Notes: generated by a model from the letters alone, not told the origin. A stretch of 64,000 nt of DNA from CAVSIP01 sp963728075 (GCA_963728075.1 CAVSIP010000007.1:1-64000); one strand, 5' to 3'; counted from the first letter of the stretch, positions 33,362-41,383 are shown. Made by a program: numbers and translations.

Positions 33362-36300
33362 TCATCCGCGCCGCAGTGAGAGCTGCTCGGTGATGACGGT
33401 CGCGATGCTGGCGGCGTGCCAGCGTCTGCCGTTCGGGGTGAGTTGGCGGTCGCGGTTGAGGGAGGCGGCGATGGTGTGCAGGGACGCGCCGTCGTGGTGC
33501 ATCGCCAGGATCCGGTGGGCGACGGGGGTCGGCACCGCGAGCGTGGCGCGGGCTCGGCGCCGGGTGGGGACGTTCCCGGCGACGGTGTGACCGGTGTTGA
33601 TGCGGTCCAGCGTGGAGGGAAGGTCGGCGGCGGGCACGGGCGGGCTGAACAGGTTGCCCTGGGCGTGGGTGCTGCCGAACTGGCGGAGGGTGGTGAACTG
33701 TTCGATGGTCTCGACGCCTTCGGCGACCGTCGCCAGGCGCAGTGCCCGGCCGAGAGAGATGACACTGGCGACGATGGCGGCGTCGTCTTGGCGGTCAGCG
33801 AGTCCGGCGATGAACGATCGGTCGATCTTGAGCTCGTCGACGGGGAACTGCTTGAGGTGGAACAGGAACGAGTAGCCGCTGCCGAAGTCGTCGACGGAGA
33901 GCCGTACGCCGAGATCCTTGAGCGCACCCATCACGGCGCGTGCGGTGTCGGTGTCGTCCAGCATGGTGGTCTCGGTGACCTCGAGCGTGAGCCGGTTCGC
34001 TGCGAGCCCGGATGAGGTCAGGGCACGCTCAATCCGGTCGATCAGGGTGGGGTCGGTGAACTCCCGGGCGGACAGGTTGACCGCGACGGTCAGGGTCCGG
34101 TCCGGCCCGTCCAGTGCTGCCACGGTGGCGCAGGCGTGGTGCAGCACCTGGTCGCCGATCGGCACGATCAGGCCGGTCTGCTCGGCGACGGGCAGGAAGA
34201 CGTCCGGGGTGAGCAGCCCGCGTTCGGGGTGCTGCCAGCGGACGAGTGTCTCGACGGTGACCGCGCGGCCGCTGGCCAGGTCGACGACCGGCTGGTAGTG
34301 GCAGGCGAGCTCGCTGGCGGTCAGGGCGTGGTGGAGCTCGGCGGCGAGCTGGACGCGTTCGTGCGCGTGCGTGCGCAGGCGCTGGTCGAAGACGGCGGTA
34401 CGCCTGCCGCCGCGTCGTTTGGCGTCGTACATGGCGGCGTCGGCGGCGGCGAGCAGGCTCTGTGGGTCCGCTGCGTGGTCCATGGTGGCGACGCCGATGC
34501 TCGCGGTGACGAGCAGCTCGTGCCCCTCGACCTGCACCGGTTCAGCGAGTGCGCCGTGCACCATGGTCGCGGTGGCGAGTGCTTCGTCCAGCGCGTCGCC
34601 GCCTTCGCAGACGATGACGAACTCGTCACCGCCGTACCGGGCGATGGTGTCGTCGGGCCGGGCCGCGGCACTCAGCCGTTCGCCGATGGCGGCCAGCAGC
34701 GCGTCACCGGTGGCGTGCCCGATGCTGTCGTTGACGTCGTTGAATTCGTCCAGGTCTACGCACAGCACGGCCAGGTCGCGGGTGCCGGCCTGCTGCCGGA
34801 GCGCGACCGCGTGCTCGAGCCGGTCGTGCAGCACGAGGCGGTTGGCCAGTCCGGTCAGCTCGTCACGTGTCGCCTGGACAGTGAGCGCCTGCTCCAGGGC
34901 GCGGCGCTCGGTGATGTCGGTGAACAGCACGATGTTGCCGTCGTACTCACCGGTCTCGGTCCGAAGCGGGCCGGCAGAGGCCAGCGTCCAGACTGTCCGC
35001 CCGTCCGTGGTCCGCAGCGGCAGGTCCGCCCGCACCGGTTGACCGTCCACCAGTCGGCGGCGTAGGTCCTGAACCTCGGCCAGGTACTCCGGTGGGATGA
35101 CCGAGGCCAAGTCGCTGTCGACGAGTGTGCTGGCGGGGACGCCGAGCATGTCGGCCATCCGGCGGTTCGCGAACGTGACCTGCCAGTCGCGGACCTTGAT
35201 GATGCCTTCCTCCGCGGCGTCGACGAGGCTGCTGTGTAGCCGCTCGCTGTCGGACAGCGCGGTCCGGGCCGCGGCCAGCTCGGTGACGTCCGTGCCGGCG
35301 CCGACGACGCCCACGATCCGGTCGTCCTCGCCGCGGATCGGGCTCAGCTGCACGTCCCAGAGCCGATCGTCGACGGGGATCGACTCGACGGCGAAGCGCT
35401 GGCCGTTCCACGCGCGCTCGATCGCTGCGGCGGCCTTTCCGTCCGGGTCGTCGAACACGTCGGTGACCTTGCGGCCGACACTGTCGTGCAGCAGGTGCTC
35501 GCTCACCCCGTGGCCGGCCAGGAAAGTGATCCGGCCGTCCCGGTCCAGGCTGAAGACCCGGACCGGAGCGGCGTCGAGCACCGCAGCGAGCTGCTGCTGG
35601 CTGTCTTGCAGCTCCGTCTTCGCCTGCTCGAGCTCGGTGAGGTCCTGCACCACGGCCGCGAGATACGCCGGCCGGCCGCGCGCGTCGGTGATGGTCGTGG
35701 TGTGCAGGAGGCAGCTCAGCACCCGCCCGTCCGCGGCCAGGTAACGCTTGACGAACCGAATCGGATGCGGACGGTCGACCTGCGCTGCAATGACCTCACG
35801 TGTGCGGGCGACGTCGTCCGGATAGGTGATGTCGGTGACGTGCCGACCGACCAGGGCTTCGCGCGCGTAGCCCAGCAGGGCACACGCGGCCGGGTTGGCC
35901 TCGAGGATGCGTCCGTCCAGGCCGCAGAGGAACTGCGCGGCCGGGCTCCCGTCGAACAGGGCCGTCAGCCGCGCCTGCTGGTCGTGCAGCAGCGACCTGG
36001 TCGCCTCCACCTCGTCCAGGTCGACGAGGGTCGCCACCCACCGGTGCGGCGGACCGCCCTCCGGATCGACGAGGGCGATCGTGACACTCACCGGCACGAC
36101 CGACCCGTCCTCGCGGCGCAGCGACAGCTGCACGGGAGCGACCTGCTCACCGTGGCGCAGCCGGCTCTGCACGGCGGCCAGGGCCGCCTGCGACTCCGGC
36201 AGGACCAGGTCCGCGACGTCCGCGCCCGCGAGCGCGACCGCATCCGTCCCGAGCAGCAGTTCCGCGGCCGGGTTCACCAGCGTGAGGCATCCGTCGATGT

Positions 36301-36859
36301 CGCCGGCGATGACCGCGTGTGCGCTGGTCTCGACCAGTGCGGCCGTCTCCCGCAGGCGTTGCGCGGCCGCCTTCTCAGCGGTCAGGTCCCGGGTCACCCC
36401 CACGATCCCGACCAGCCGTCCGTCCCTGTCCAGCACCGGTGTGTCGGTCACGTGCGCGGGAAAGACCGTCCCGTCGCGTCGCCTACATGCGAACTCCCCG
36501 GACCAGACCTCACCACGAGCCAGCAGCGCCATGATCGCCGCAGCCTGCTCGGTGGCTGGCTCGCTGACCGTCAACGACTCGATCGGGCGCCCCACCGCCT
36601 CGTCCGCCGAGTAGCCGAACATCCGCTCCGCAGCGGGATTCCAGTGGCGCACCATCCCCGCGGTGTCGGTGACGATCACCGACTCGCCGATGCTCTCCAA
36701 CACCCGCTCGGTGAGCTCCGAGATCCGTCCCGTGTCCAGCAACCCGCGCAATGCCGCCTCCTTTGTCGGGTTCCTGGTAAGGAGACCCAATTGAGACCAA
36801 AATTGAGACCACGGCTCGTGCTGCTTGCTCCTGGCGGGCGGATGACGCAGGGTGACCAC
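33362..36859 (-). CDS. Multi-PAS GGDEF-EAL protein with C-terminal recombinase-like helix domain
   Basis: 1165 residues. Five PAS domains (about 48-165, 170-290, 300-420, 425-540, 545-650) precede a GGDEF domain with an intact RYGGDEFVIV motif and an EAL domain with VETLVRW, LEVTETTM, DDFGSGYSFL and TVAEGVET. The EAL signature is ETL, which keeps the metal-binding Glu. It may therefore both make and degrade cyclic di-GMP. Residues 1115-1165 (HRILAMHHDGASLHTIAASL, GRRWHAASIATVI) match the helical segment found near the end of serine recombinases. No transmembrane helix, so it is a soluble sensor. Start GTG 36859 is uncertain. Confidence 0.9.
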   Translation of the reverse strand: MVTLRHPPARSKQHEPWSQFWSQLGLLTRNPTKEAALRGLLDTGRISELTERVLESIGESVIVTDTAGMVRHWNPAAERMFGYSADEAVGRPIESLTVSEPATEQAAAIMALLARGEVWSGEFACRRRDGTVFPAHVTDTPVLDRDGRLVGIVGVTRDLTAEKAAAQRLRETAALVETSAHAVIAGDIDGCLTLVNPAAELLLGTDAVALAGADVADLVLPESQAALAAVQSRLRHGEQVAPVQLSLRREDGSVVPVSVTIALVDPEGGPPHRWVATLVDLDEVEATRSLLHDQQARLTALFDGSPAAQFLCGLDGRILEANPAACALLGYAREALVGRHVTDITYPDDVARTREVIAAQVDRPHPIRFVKRYLAADGRVLSCLLHTTTITDARGRPAYLAAVVQDLTELEQAKTELQDSQQQLAAVLDAAPVRVFSLDRDGRITFLAGHGVSEHLLHDSVGRKVTDVFDDPDGKAAAAIERAWNGQRFAVESIPVDDRLWDVQLSPIRGEDDRIVGVVGAGTDVTELAAARTALSDSERLHSSLVDAAEEGIIKVRDWQVTFANRRMADMLGVPASTLVDSDLASVIPPEYLAEVQDLRRRLVDGQPVRADLPLRTTDGRTVWTLASAGPLRTETGEYDGNIVLFTDITERRALEQALTVQATRDELTGLANRLVLHDRLEHAVALRQQAGTRDLAVLCVDLDEFNDVNDSIGHATGDALLAAIGERLSAAARPDDTIARYGGDEFVIVCEGGDALDEALATATMVHGALAEPVQVEGHELLVTASIGVATMDHAADPQSLLAAADAAMYDAKRRGGRRTAVFDQRLRTHAHERVQLAAELHHALTASELACHYQPVVDLASGRAVTVETLVRWQHPERGLLTPDVFLPVAEQTGLIVPIGDQVLHHACATVAALDGPDRTLTVAVNLSAREFTDPTLIDRIERALTSSGLAANRLTLEVTETTMLDDTDTARAVMGALKDLGVRLSVDDFGSGYSFLFHLKQFPVDELKIDRSFIAGLADRQDDAAIVASVISLGRALRLATVAEGVETIEQFTTLRQFGSTHAQGNLFSPPVPAADLPSTLDRINTGHTVAGNVPTRRRARATLAVPTPVAHRILAMHHDGASLHTIAASLNRDRQLTPNGRRWHAASIATVITEQLSLRRG

Positions 36860-36918
36860 GGCACTTGTCGCTGTTGGTAACCGAGCTTCCGGAGGGGCCC
36901 GGGTCGTACGCTTCCGTC

Positions 36919-37149
36919 GTGACCTTCGCGCGCATCACGGTGGAGCCCGACAAGTTGGCGGGGCAACCCTGCATCCGCGGGCTCAGGATTCCGGTTGCGA
37001 CGGTCGTGGGCATGGTTGCCGACGGGATGACCCCGGCGGAGATCGTCGCGGACCTGCCTGAGCTCGAACTGGAGGACGTCGCGGAGGCGCTTCGGTACGC
37101 TGCCGACGCGCTGAGGGAGCGGGTACTGCCGCTTCGTCATCCGGCGTGA
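36919..37149 (+). CDS. DUF433 family antitoxin
   Basis: 76 residues with the DUF433 pattern GQPCIRGLRIPVATVVGMVADGM, EIVADLPELELEDVAEALRYA. DUF433 proteins are winged-helix antitoxins paired with DUF5615 PIN-like toxins. The GTG start at 36919 has TACGCT eight bases upstream (leaderless type). Its stop overlaps the start of the toxin remnant by 4 bases. Confidence 0.87.
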   Translation: MTFARITVEPDKLAGQPCIRGLRIPVATVVGMVADGMTPAEIVADLPELELEDVAEALRYAADALRERVLPLRHPA

Positions 37150-37515
37150 GATTCCTCGTCGACTAGAACCTCTCGCCGCGAGTGGCTGAGGGTCTCGCCG
37201 CGGCCGGTCACGACGCTGTCCATACCTCGGCCGTCGGACTGGCGCGGGAGTCGGACTCGCGGATCCTTGAGGTCGCGCTGGAGACCGACCGGATCGTGCT
37301 GTCGGCCGACACTGATTTCGGGAACCGAGTTGGCTGCGAGTGGCGGCACCGGGCCGTCGGTCGTCCTCGTCAGGTTGTCGTCACCCAGGCGCGCCGAGCC
37401 GTTGGTCGACCTCCTGCTGGCGAACCTCCCAGACGTTGAACCTGCGCTGGCAGCCGGCGCCATCGTCGTCCTCGAGGACGAACGCATTCGCATCCGTTCG
37501 CTGCCGTTGCGGTAG
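37146..37515 (+). pseudogene. DUF5615 PIN-like toxin, inactivated
   Basis: Starts as MRFLVD, then TAG at 37164-37166 where the family has the conserved Glu of the LVDENLSP motif, then NLSPRVAEGLAAAGHDAVHT in the same frame. Near 37322 a one-base insertion moves the rest to another frame (ELAASGGTGPSVVLVRLSSP up to the C-terminal RIRSLPLR). One nonsense and one frameshift mutation make the toxin dead, while its antitoxin partner is intact. Confidence 0.85.
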
Positions 37516-37581
37516 GACGAGCCGGCGACCGAGAGAGGCAGGCAGTGCCGACCAGCTACGAACGACCGCGAACGTTGGACA

Positions 37582-37594
37582 GGCGGTCTTGAAA
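37582..37594 (+). other. Orphan tRNA-Ser att-core match
   Basis: GGCGGTCTTGAAA, 13 bases identical to the anticodon arm at the island boundary, with unrelated sequence on either side. It sits in the 213-base gap (37516-37728) that otherwise shows nothing. It may mark an internal junction between accreted elements. Confidence 0.4.
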
Positions 37595-37728
37595 TTCGGG
37601 CGCCGCGTGTGTGAGCCGGTGTGCTGATGGATGAACGCGCAGGTCAGCGGCTTACGGTGGGCCGTAGAAGATCGCCAGTGGGTGAATCGCCTCGGGACAG
37701 ATAGGTACGCCAGTCTGTGACCATCTCG

Positions 37729-38433
37729 TCAGCCTGCGAATGGGTATCCAATGGTCGCCGGGGCGTAGTCGAACGTGCATGAGGCTGCCGGTGCGCCGGA
37801 GTGGGATTGCGCCCAGTACAAGTAGGAGCCGCACTCAGTGAGGGTCACGGTGCTCTTGCTGAACGTTCCCGAGTACACGTTTCCGGCGCTTATCGGCGCG
37901 CTGCCAGCCTGGCCAGCGCCCGGCGACTGGTGCGCATAGGGGAAGGGACCTTGGCCAGCGTCGGTGCGGAAGCTGAAGGTGCCGTCAGCGTTGGACGTCG
38001 CGGTGTAATGCGTCAACACGCTGATGCTCCCGTTCTGGTAGACGAAAAACAGCCAGCCAGCGAAACCGGCTTGATGGCTCTTGACCGTGAGTACGTACCG
38101 GGGGAGGTCGACACTGGCGTCGGCGTAAAATCCTTCGGTCGGTGCCGGCGTCGCTGGGGACCCCGTGGGGCTAGAAGAGGCCGGCGTTGCCGGCGCAGCG
38201 CCCGGCCCCGCGGGTCCGACCTCCTGCAACCGCTGGCTACCGCCGCCGACGGGCCACGTTACGGCCAACGCCACGACGGCTGCGACCACCACTCCGACAG
38301 AGCTCGTCGTCGCGGCCAGCATTCGACGACGGCGCCGCCGCGCTCGCGCGAACACCCGCTCCGCTCGATCCGGCGGGCCCATCAGGTCCTCCGGCGGCAG
38401 GCCGTGCAGTCGCTGTGTCAGGTCATCGGTCAC
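37729..38433 (-). CDS. Single-pass membrane protein encoded with an ECF sigma factor
   Basis: 234 residues. A cytoplasmic N-terminus (LTQRLHGLPPEDLMGPPDRA, then an Arg run) precedes one transmembrane helix (about residues 48-68, VGVVVAAVVALAVTW), a Pro/Thr/Ser/Ala linker and an extracellular beta-rich domain with two Cys residues near the C-terminus. The position, starting inside the sigma-factor stop codon (GTGA overlap), suggests a role as a sigma partner or sensor, but no zinc anti-sigma HxxxCxxC motif is present. Function inferred from position only. Confidence 0.68.
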   Translation of the reverse strand: MTDDLTQRLHGLPPEDLMGPPDRAERVFARARRRRRRMLAATTSSVGVVVAAVVALAVTWPVGGGSQRLQEVGPAGPGAAPATPASSSPTGSPATPAPTEGFYADASVDLPRYVLTVKSHQAGFAGWLFFVYQNGSISVLTHYTATSNADGTFSFRTDAGQGPFPYAHQSPGAGQAGSAPISAGNVYSGTFSKSTVTLTECGSYLYWAQSHSGAPAASCTFDYAPATIGYPFAG

Positions 38434-39017
38434 CGCTGTCCACCCACCTTTTTCCGCCCAGGCGAATCCGTGAGCTCGCGCAATCGCGCCAGCCCGCGGG
38501 ATGCCTGGGTTTTCACCGTGCCCACCGAGCAGCGCATGGCTGCCGCGACCTCCTGCTCGGACATGTCCTGGTAGTACCGGAGCACGACGACCGTGCGTTG
38601 CCGTGGCGGAAGCTGTGCCAGCGCTCGAGCCAGCACGTCGCGATCGTCCGCGGCCTCGGCGCCCGGGGCACTGTCGGGCCGCTCGGGCAGCGCTGCTGTC
38701 GGAATCTCCGTGCGCCACCTACGCGACCACCAGGCCGCGTAGGTGCGTGCCATCACAGTGCGCACGTATGCTGCCGGAGCGCCCTCAGCCGCGACGCGCC
38801 TCCAGTGCGGCCAGGCCTTCACCAGCGCGGTCTGCAACAGGTCCTCCGCCAACTCGCGATCGCCGGTCAGCATCCACGCCGTGCGCAAGAGTCCGGGCGA
38901 CTGACTCACGACGAACTCGCGGAAGTCGTCCCCGCCACCACCTCCTACCCCTAGAAAGCGGTTGGACCGGCCCGTAGGTTGACAGCGTCCGGCTACGTGT
39001 TGTTTCCCGCGTACCAT
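38430..39017 (-). CDS. SigE-family ECF RNA polymerase sigma factor
   Basis: About 195 residues. Region 2 reads FREFVVSQSPGLLRTAWMLT, GDRELAEDLLQTALVKAWPHW, and region 4 is LAQLPPRQRTVVVLRYYQDM, SEQEVAAAMRCSVGTVKTQA, SRGLARLREL. This is the SigE-like ECF subgroup common in actinomycetes. A strong AGGAGGTG lies just before the conserved domain but no start codon follows in frame, so the ATG at 39017 is used; the real start is uncertain. Co-transcribed with a membrane protein. Confidence 0.8.
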   Translation of the reverse strand: MVRGKQHVAGRCQPTGRSNRFLGVGGGGGDDFREFVVSQSPGLLRTAWMLTGDRELAEDLLQTALVKAWPHWRRVAAEGAPAAYVRTVMARTYAAWWSRRWRTEIPTAALPERPDSAPGAEAADDRDVLARALAQLPPRQRTVVVLRYYQDMSEQEVAAAMRCSVGTVKTQASRGLARLRELTDSPGRKKVGGQR

Positions 39018-39230
39018 CCCGGAGAGCGCTGACACTGGGCCATCGACGCATCTGGCGGCGGCGGTACCACCTGAGGACAGCTGTCCCACTATGACGCTCT
39101 CAAGGCCTGCATCGGTTCCATGTCGGGAACGCCGGGCTCTCGGTTGTCGTAGGTTCGCATATTCGCTAACGCCGGATGCAGTGCGCTCGCTCCGTTGTCG
39201 AGGCCCGCGCATAGTTGCTGTTCTGGGCGG

Positions 39231-39530
39231 TCAGACGAGGTCGAACGCGGCCTGGATCGCCTCGTGCAGCGCGAGTTCCTGTGTCTCAAGCAGCCATCCG
39301 CACTGTTCGTGAAGCCGGTCCAGCGGAATGGTGACGATCTGGTCGCACTTGACCGCGCTCTCCTGCTCGAGCCCGTTCCGCCGGCCGACGAGCACCTCGG
39401 TGGCAATGCCGTGAACCGTGCTTGTGATCGGTGCGACTGTCACCGTGGACATGCGGCCGACCATAAGCTCGCGGGTCAGCACCAGCACGGGGCGGCGCTT
39501 GTCGAGCCTGGCCCAGTGGATCGCCCGCAT
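39231..39530 (-). CDS. mazF: MazF/PemK-family endoribonuclease toxin
   Basis: 99 residues. The MazF fold is shown by AIHWARLDKRRPVLVLTREL, VTVAPITSTVHGIATEV and QESAVKCDQIVTIPLDRL, with the typical Arg, Thr-Ser-Thr and Cys-Asp positions. It cleaves single-stranded RNA at short motifs; the motif cannot be predicted. Its ATG overlaps the antitoxin stop by one base (TGATG). Confidence 0.9.
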   Translation of the reverse strand: MRAIHWARLDKRRPVLVLTRELMVGRMSTVTVAPITSTVHGIATEVLVGRRNGLEQESAVKCDQIVTIPLDRLHEQCGWLLETQELALHEAIQAAFDLV

Positions 39531-39769
39531 CAGTCGATCGGTAGCGAGGTGTCCGACACCGACTTCGCGATAGCGAGAAGCTCAGGATCGTCCAGCGCGC
39601 CCTGTTCGGCGAGGCGCTGCAGGTCCTCTTCGGCGCGGTGCCGACGGGCGTCGCGTTCGATCAGCCGGGCTACCAGCTCCGCTCGGCTCTTCACCCGTCC
39701 TGCGGCCACCGCCTCGTCGACGTAGGCGACGAGCTCGTCCGGAAGCCGGACAGCGATCTGCGTGCTCAC
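39530..39769 (-). CDS. Ribbon-helix-helix antitoxin of MazEF
   Basis: 79 residues with an N-terminal ribbon-helix-helix (QIAVRLPDELVAYVDEAVAA, KSRAELVARLIER) and an acidic tail (EEDLQRLAEQGALDDPELL) that would bind MazF. GTG at 39769; a TACCAT hexamer lies 8 bases upstream, so the transcript may be leaderless. In the same operon as the toxin. Confidence 0.85.
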   Translation of the reverse strand: MSTQIAVRLPDELVAYVDEAVAAGRVKSRAELVARLIERDARRHRAEEDLQRLAEQGALDDPELLAIAKSVSDTSLPID

Positions 39770-39814
39770 CCTCCGACATGGTACCAGTCCGGGATGCACT
39801 CAGCCTAACCATGA

Positions 39815-40312
39815 TCATGTGAGTTCCATGTGGGTACACGGTGGTAGCGAACCGGCACCGGCAGGCGTCACGGCGCGACACGCGACCAGCGCCGAACCAG
39901 CCTCTGACCTGCAAGAACGCCGATCCGACGGTACGGGGCAACACCAGGCAACACGAGCAGGAACGATCTTGAAAACCGCTATGGGCAGTGATGTCCATCG
40001 TGGGTTCGAATTCCACGCCCTCCGCAAAGTCTCGCTAACTCCCGCCGGCCGTCCGGCAGGGCGCGAATTGCGGGCGCTTTGTGCCTGGCTGAGCGGCTTC
40101 GCGAGGTCCCCGAGCTTGATATCCCAGTCGATGTCGAGGTCCTCGGGCTCGACGTCGTACCAGAGCGCCGCTGCCTCGACCGCATGCCGCTTCGCCCCCG
40201 ACAGCGACCGCCCGAAGGTGTGAGCACCACGGACGTCGGCCACGTTGGCCAGCCACGCGGTCCGGTCGTCGGTGTCACCTCGGGTGACGACCTTGATCGC
40301 TCGTCGCGTCAT
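39815..40312 (-). CDS. HicB-like antitoxin running into attR
   Basis: 165 codons, of which the first 80 look genuine: DDRTAWLANVADVRGAHTFG then RSLSGAKRHAVEAAALWYDV and IDWDIKLGDLAKPLSQAQ, the HicB partial RNase-H-like domain. Beyond that the frame reads through the tRNA fragment, so the tail is probably an artefact of island insertion. It starts with ATGA overlap inside the stop of the HicA-like remnant. Confidence 0.55.
   Translation of the reverse strand: MTRRAIKVVTRGDTDDRTAWLANVADVRGAHTFGRSLSGAKRHAVEAAALWYDVEPEDLDIDWDIKLGDLAKPLSQAQSARNSRPAGRPAGVSETLRRAWNSNPRWTSLPIAVFKIVPARVAWCCPVPSDRRSCRSEAGSALVACRAVTPAGAGSLPPCTHMELT
39828..39849 (+). repeat. 22-base direct repeat, right copy
   Basis: Identical to 26740-26761, here 117 bases left of the right att core. 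The two copies lie at comparable distances from the complete tRNA and from attR, as integrase arm sites do. Confidence 0.65.
39967..40025 (+). other. attR: 3' half of tRNA-Ser
   Basis: Starts at TCTTGAAA in the anticodon loop and runs to the end of the gene with one difference (GTTCGAATT for GTTCGAATC) from the complete copy. Together with 22613-22651 it would make one whole tRNA-Ser. Confidence 0.85.
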
Positions 40313-40488
40313 TCCCACCACTTCTCCCCGAGGCACGGCGCCAGCGCGGTCCGGATGCTCTTCCACGTCCCCGGCGGGAGGTCGCGGCGGCGCATCAGAA
40401 CCGTGGTTCGGCAATCGCCACCCTGGATCAGCACGTGAGACTCGCGCTGTCTGAGTACGACGCGCCAAACCGAAGGCGGCGTCGGGTC
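40309..40488 (-). pseudogene. HicA-like toxin, 5' end missing
   Basis: The frame has no ATG, GTG or TTG before its domain and is open only from about 40510. It reads VVLRQRESHVLIQGGDCRTT, DLPPGTWKSIRTALAPCLGE and ends in KWWE. This matches the C-terminal two thirds of HicA (the GSHxxx His, then the DLPPGT segment). The catalytic His remains, but the N-terminus is lost. Confidence 0.5.
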
Positions 40489-40711
40489 ATCACGTTGCCC
40501 TGGGTAGGTTCCGGCGCGGGATCAAGCCGACGATCTTGTCGGCCGCGTCGCGTGAAAGATCGTCGAAGACCTGCGCGTTCACCTGCGCAACCACCGCGTG
40601 CCGTCCGGACCCGGCGGCAACTCGATGACGTAGAACCACGACCCGTGCTAGACACCCACGGCCCATCGTGGGGCGCCGGCTGGGGTGGCTGCCGGACCCC
40701 AGCCGAGGTGT
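40489..40711 (-). pseudogene. Remnants, possibly of a second integrase
   Basis: At 40579-40647 the frame reads HGSWFYVIELPPGPDGTRWL, which resembles the N-terminal arm-binding strand of tyrosine integrases. At 40490-40581 another frame reads VFDDLSRDAADKIVGLIPRR and stops. Each is open for only 20-30 codons. Nothing else was seen in the gap. Confidence 0.35.
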
Positions 40712-41353
40712 TCACGACGTCCGCAGCTGGACGACTCGGGCGCCCCCACCGGCGGTAGCGGACAGACCACCCCACAGGCAGGCGCTGAGGTACGCGCTGA
40801 GTGCCTCCCTGGTCAATGTCGGGTTGGCCAGCCAGCGGTCGGCCGCAGACCGTACGGCGCCGACGATGGCGAAGCCCCACGGTTCAGCCGCGCCCGCGTC
40901 GAGGTGTGCGTCACGCAGCAGGTCGCCGACCACGCGCGCGACCTGCACCCCCAGCAGCGTGCTGTAGTCGTCGACCACATCGCCGCGGTTCGGTCCGGCG
41001 GGCACGCTGACGACGAAGCGGTAGAGCTCTGGTTGTTCCTGGACGATGCGCAGGTAGCAGTCGATGCCTTCGCGGAGCATGTCCTGCGGGGCGTCGAACT
41101 CGGCGATGCACCGGGTGATCTCGCGGACCACCGCCCGTGCGGCGGCGTGGCTGACGGCTCGCTGCAGGTCGGCCTTGTCGCTGAAGTAGCGGTAGAACAC
41201 CTGTTTCGCGATGCCGGTCGCCGCCGCGATGTCGTCCATGCCCACGTCGGCACCCTCTCGGCGGACCGCGCCGGCGACTGCGCGGACCAGCTCGCGGCGC
41301 CGCGCTTCGCGGTGAATCCGCCACCGCTCCCGCCGGCCGTCCGGCTTTGTCAT
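40712..41353 (-). CDS. TetR-family regulator of the desaturase operon
   Basis: 213 residues. The HTH region is ELVRAVAGAVRREGADVGMD then DIAAATGIAKQVFYRYFSDK. The C-terminal ligand domain is helical (GIDCYLRIVQEQPELYRFVV). The gene diverges from the ferredoxin reductase and desaturase genes and a GTAAC-T-GTTAC palindrome lies between, so it probably represses both directions in response to a fatty acyl ligand. Confidence 0.88.
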   Translation of the reverse strand: MTKPDGRRERWRIHREARRRELVRAVAGAVRREGADVGMDDIAAATGIAKQVFYRYFSDKADLQRAVSHAAARAVVREITRCIAEFDAPQDMLREGIDCYLRIVQEQPELYRFVVSVPAGPNRGDVVDDYSTLLGVQVARVVGDLLRDAHLDAGAAEPWGFAIVGAVRSAADRWLANPTLTREALSAYLSACLWGGLSATAGGGARVVQLRTS

Positions 41354-41383
41354 CGTTGACCGTTTTCCCCTCGCTCTCCTGCG

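Larger units (their letters stand above)
22652..39966. mobile_element. Composite genomic island in tRNA-Ser(UGA)
   Basis: About 17.3 kb between the 5' tRNA half (22613-22651) and the 3' tRNA half (39967-40025). Both halves abut at the same octamer TCTTGAAA. A complete tRNA-Ser lies inside at 26563. Cargo includes an AEP-helicase protein, an NTase/HEPN-like pair, five toxin-antitoxin modules or remnants, a group II intron, a GGDEF-EAL protein and an ECF sigma pair. The only integrase is a pseudogene, so the island is probably immobile now. The internal tRNA suggests at least two integration events at one site. Confidence 0.8.

Noticed and set aside
22675..40446. 12-base match GTGAGACTCGCG at 22675 and 40435
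   Set aside because: Many 12-base repeats are expected by chance in 64 kb, and the right copy is within coding remnant.
40428..40880. 150-codon frame over the remnant region beside the TetR gene
   Set aside because: It crosses the TetR coding region in the wrong frame and has shadow-type composition.
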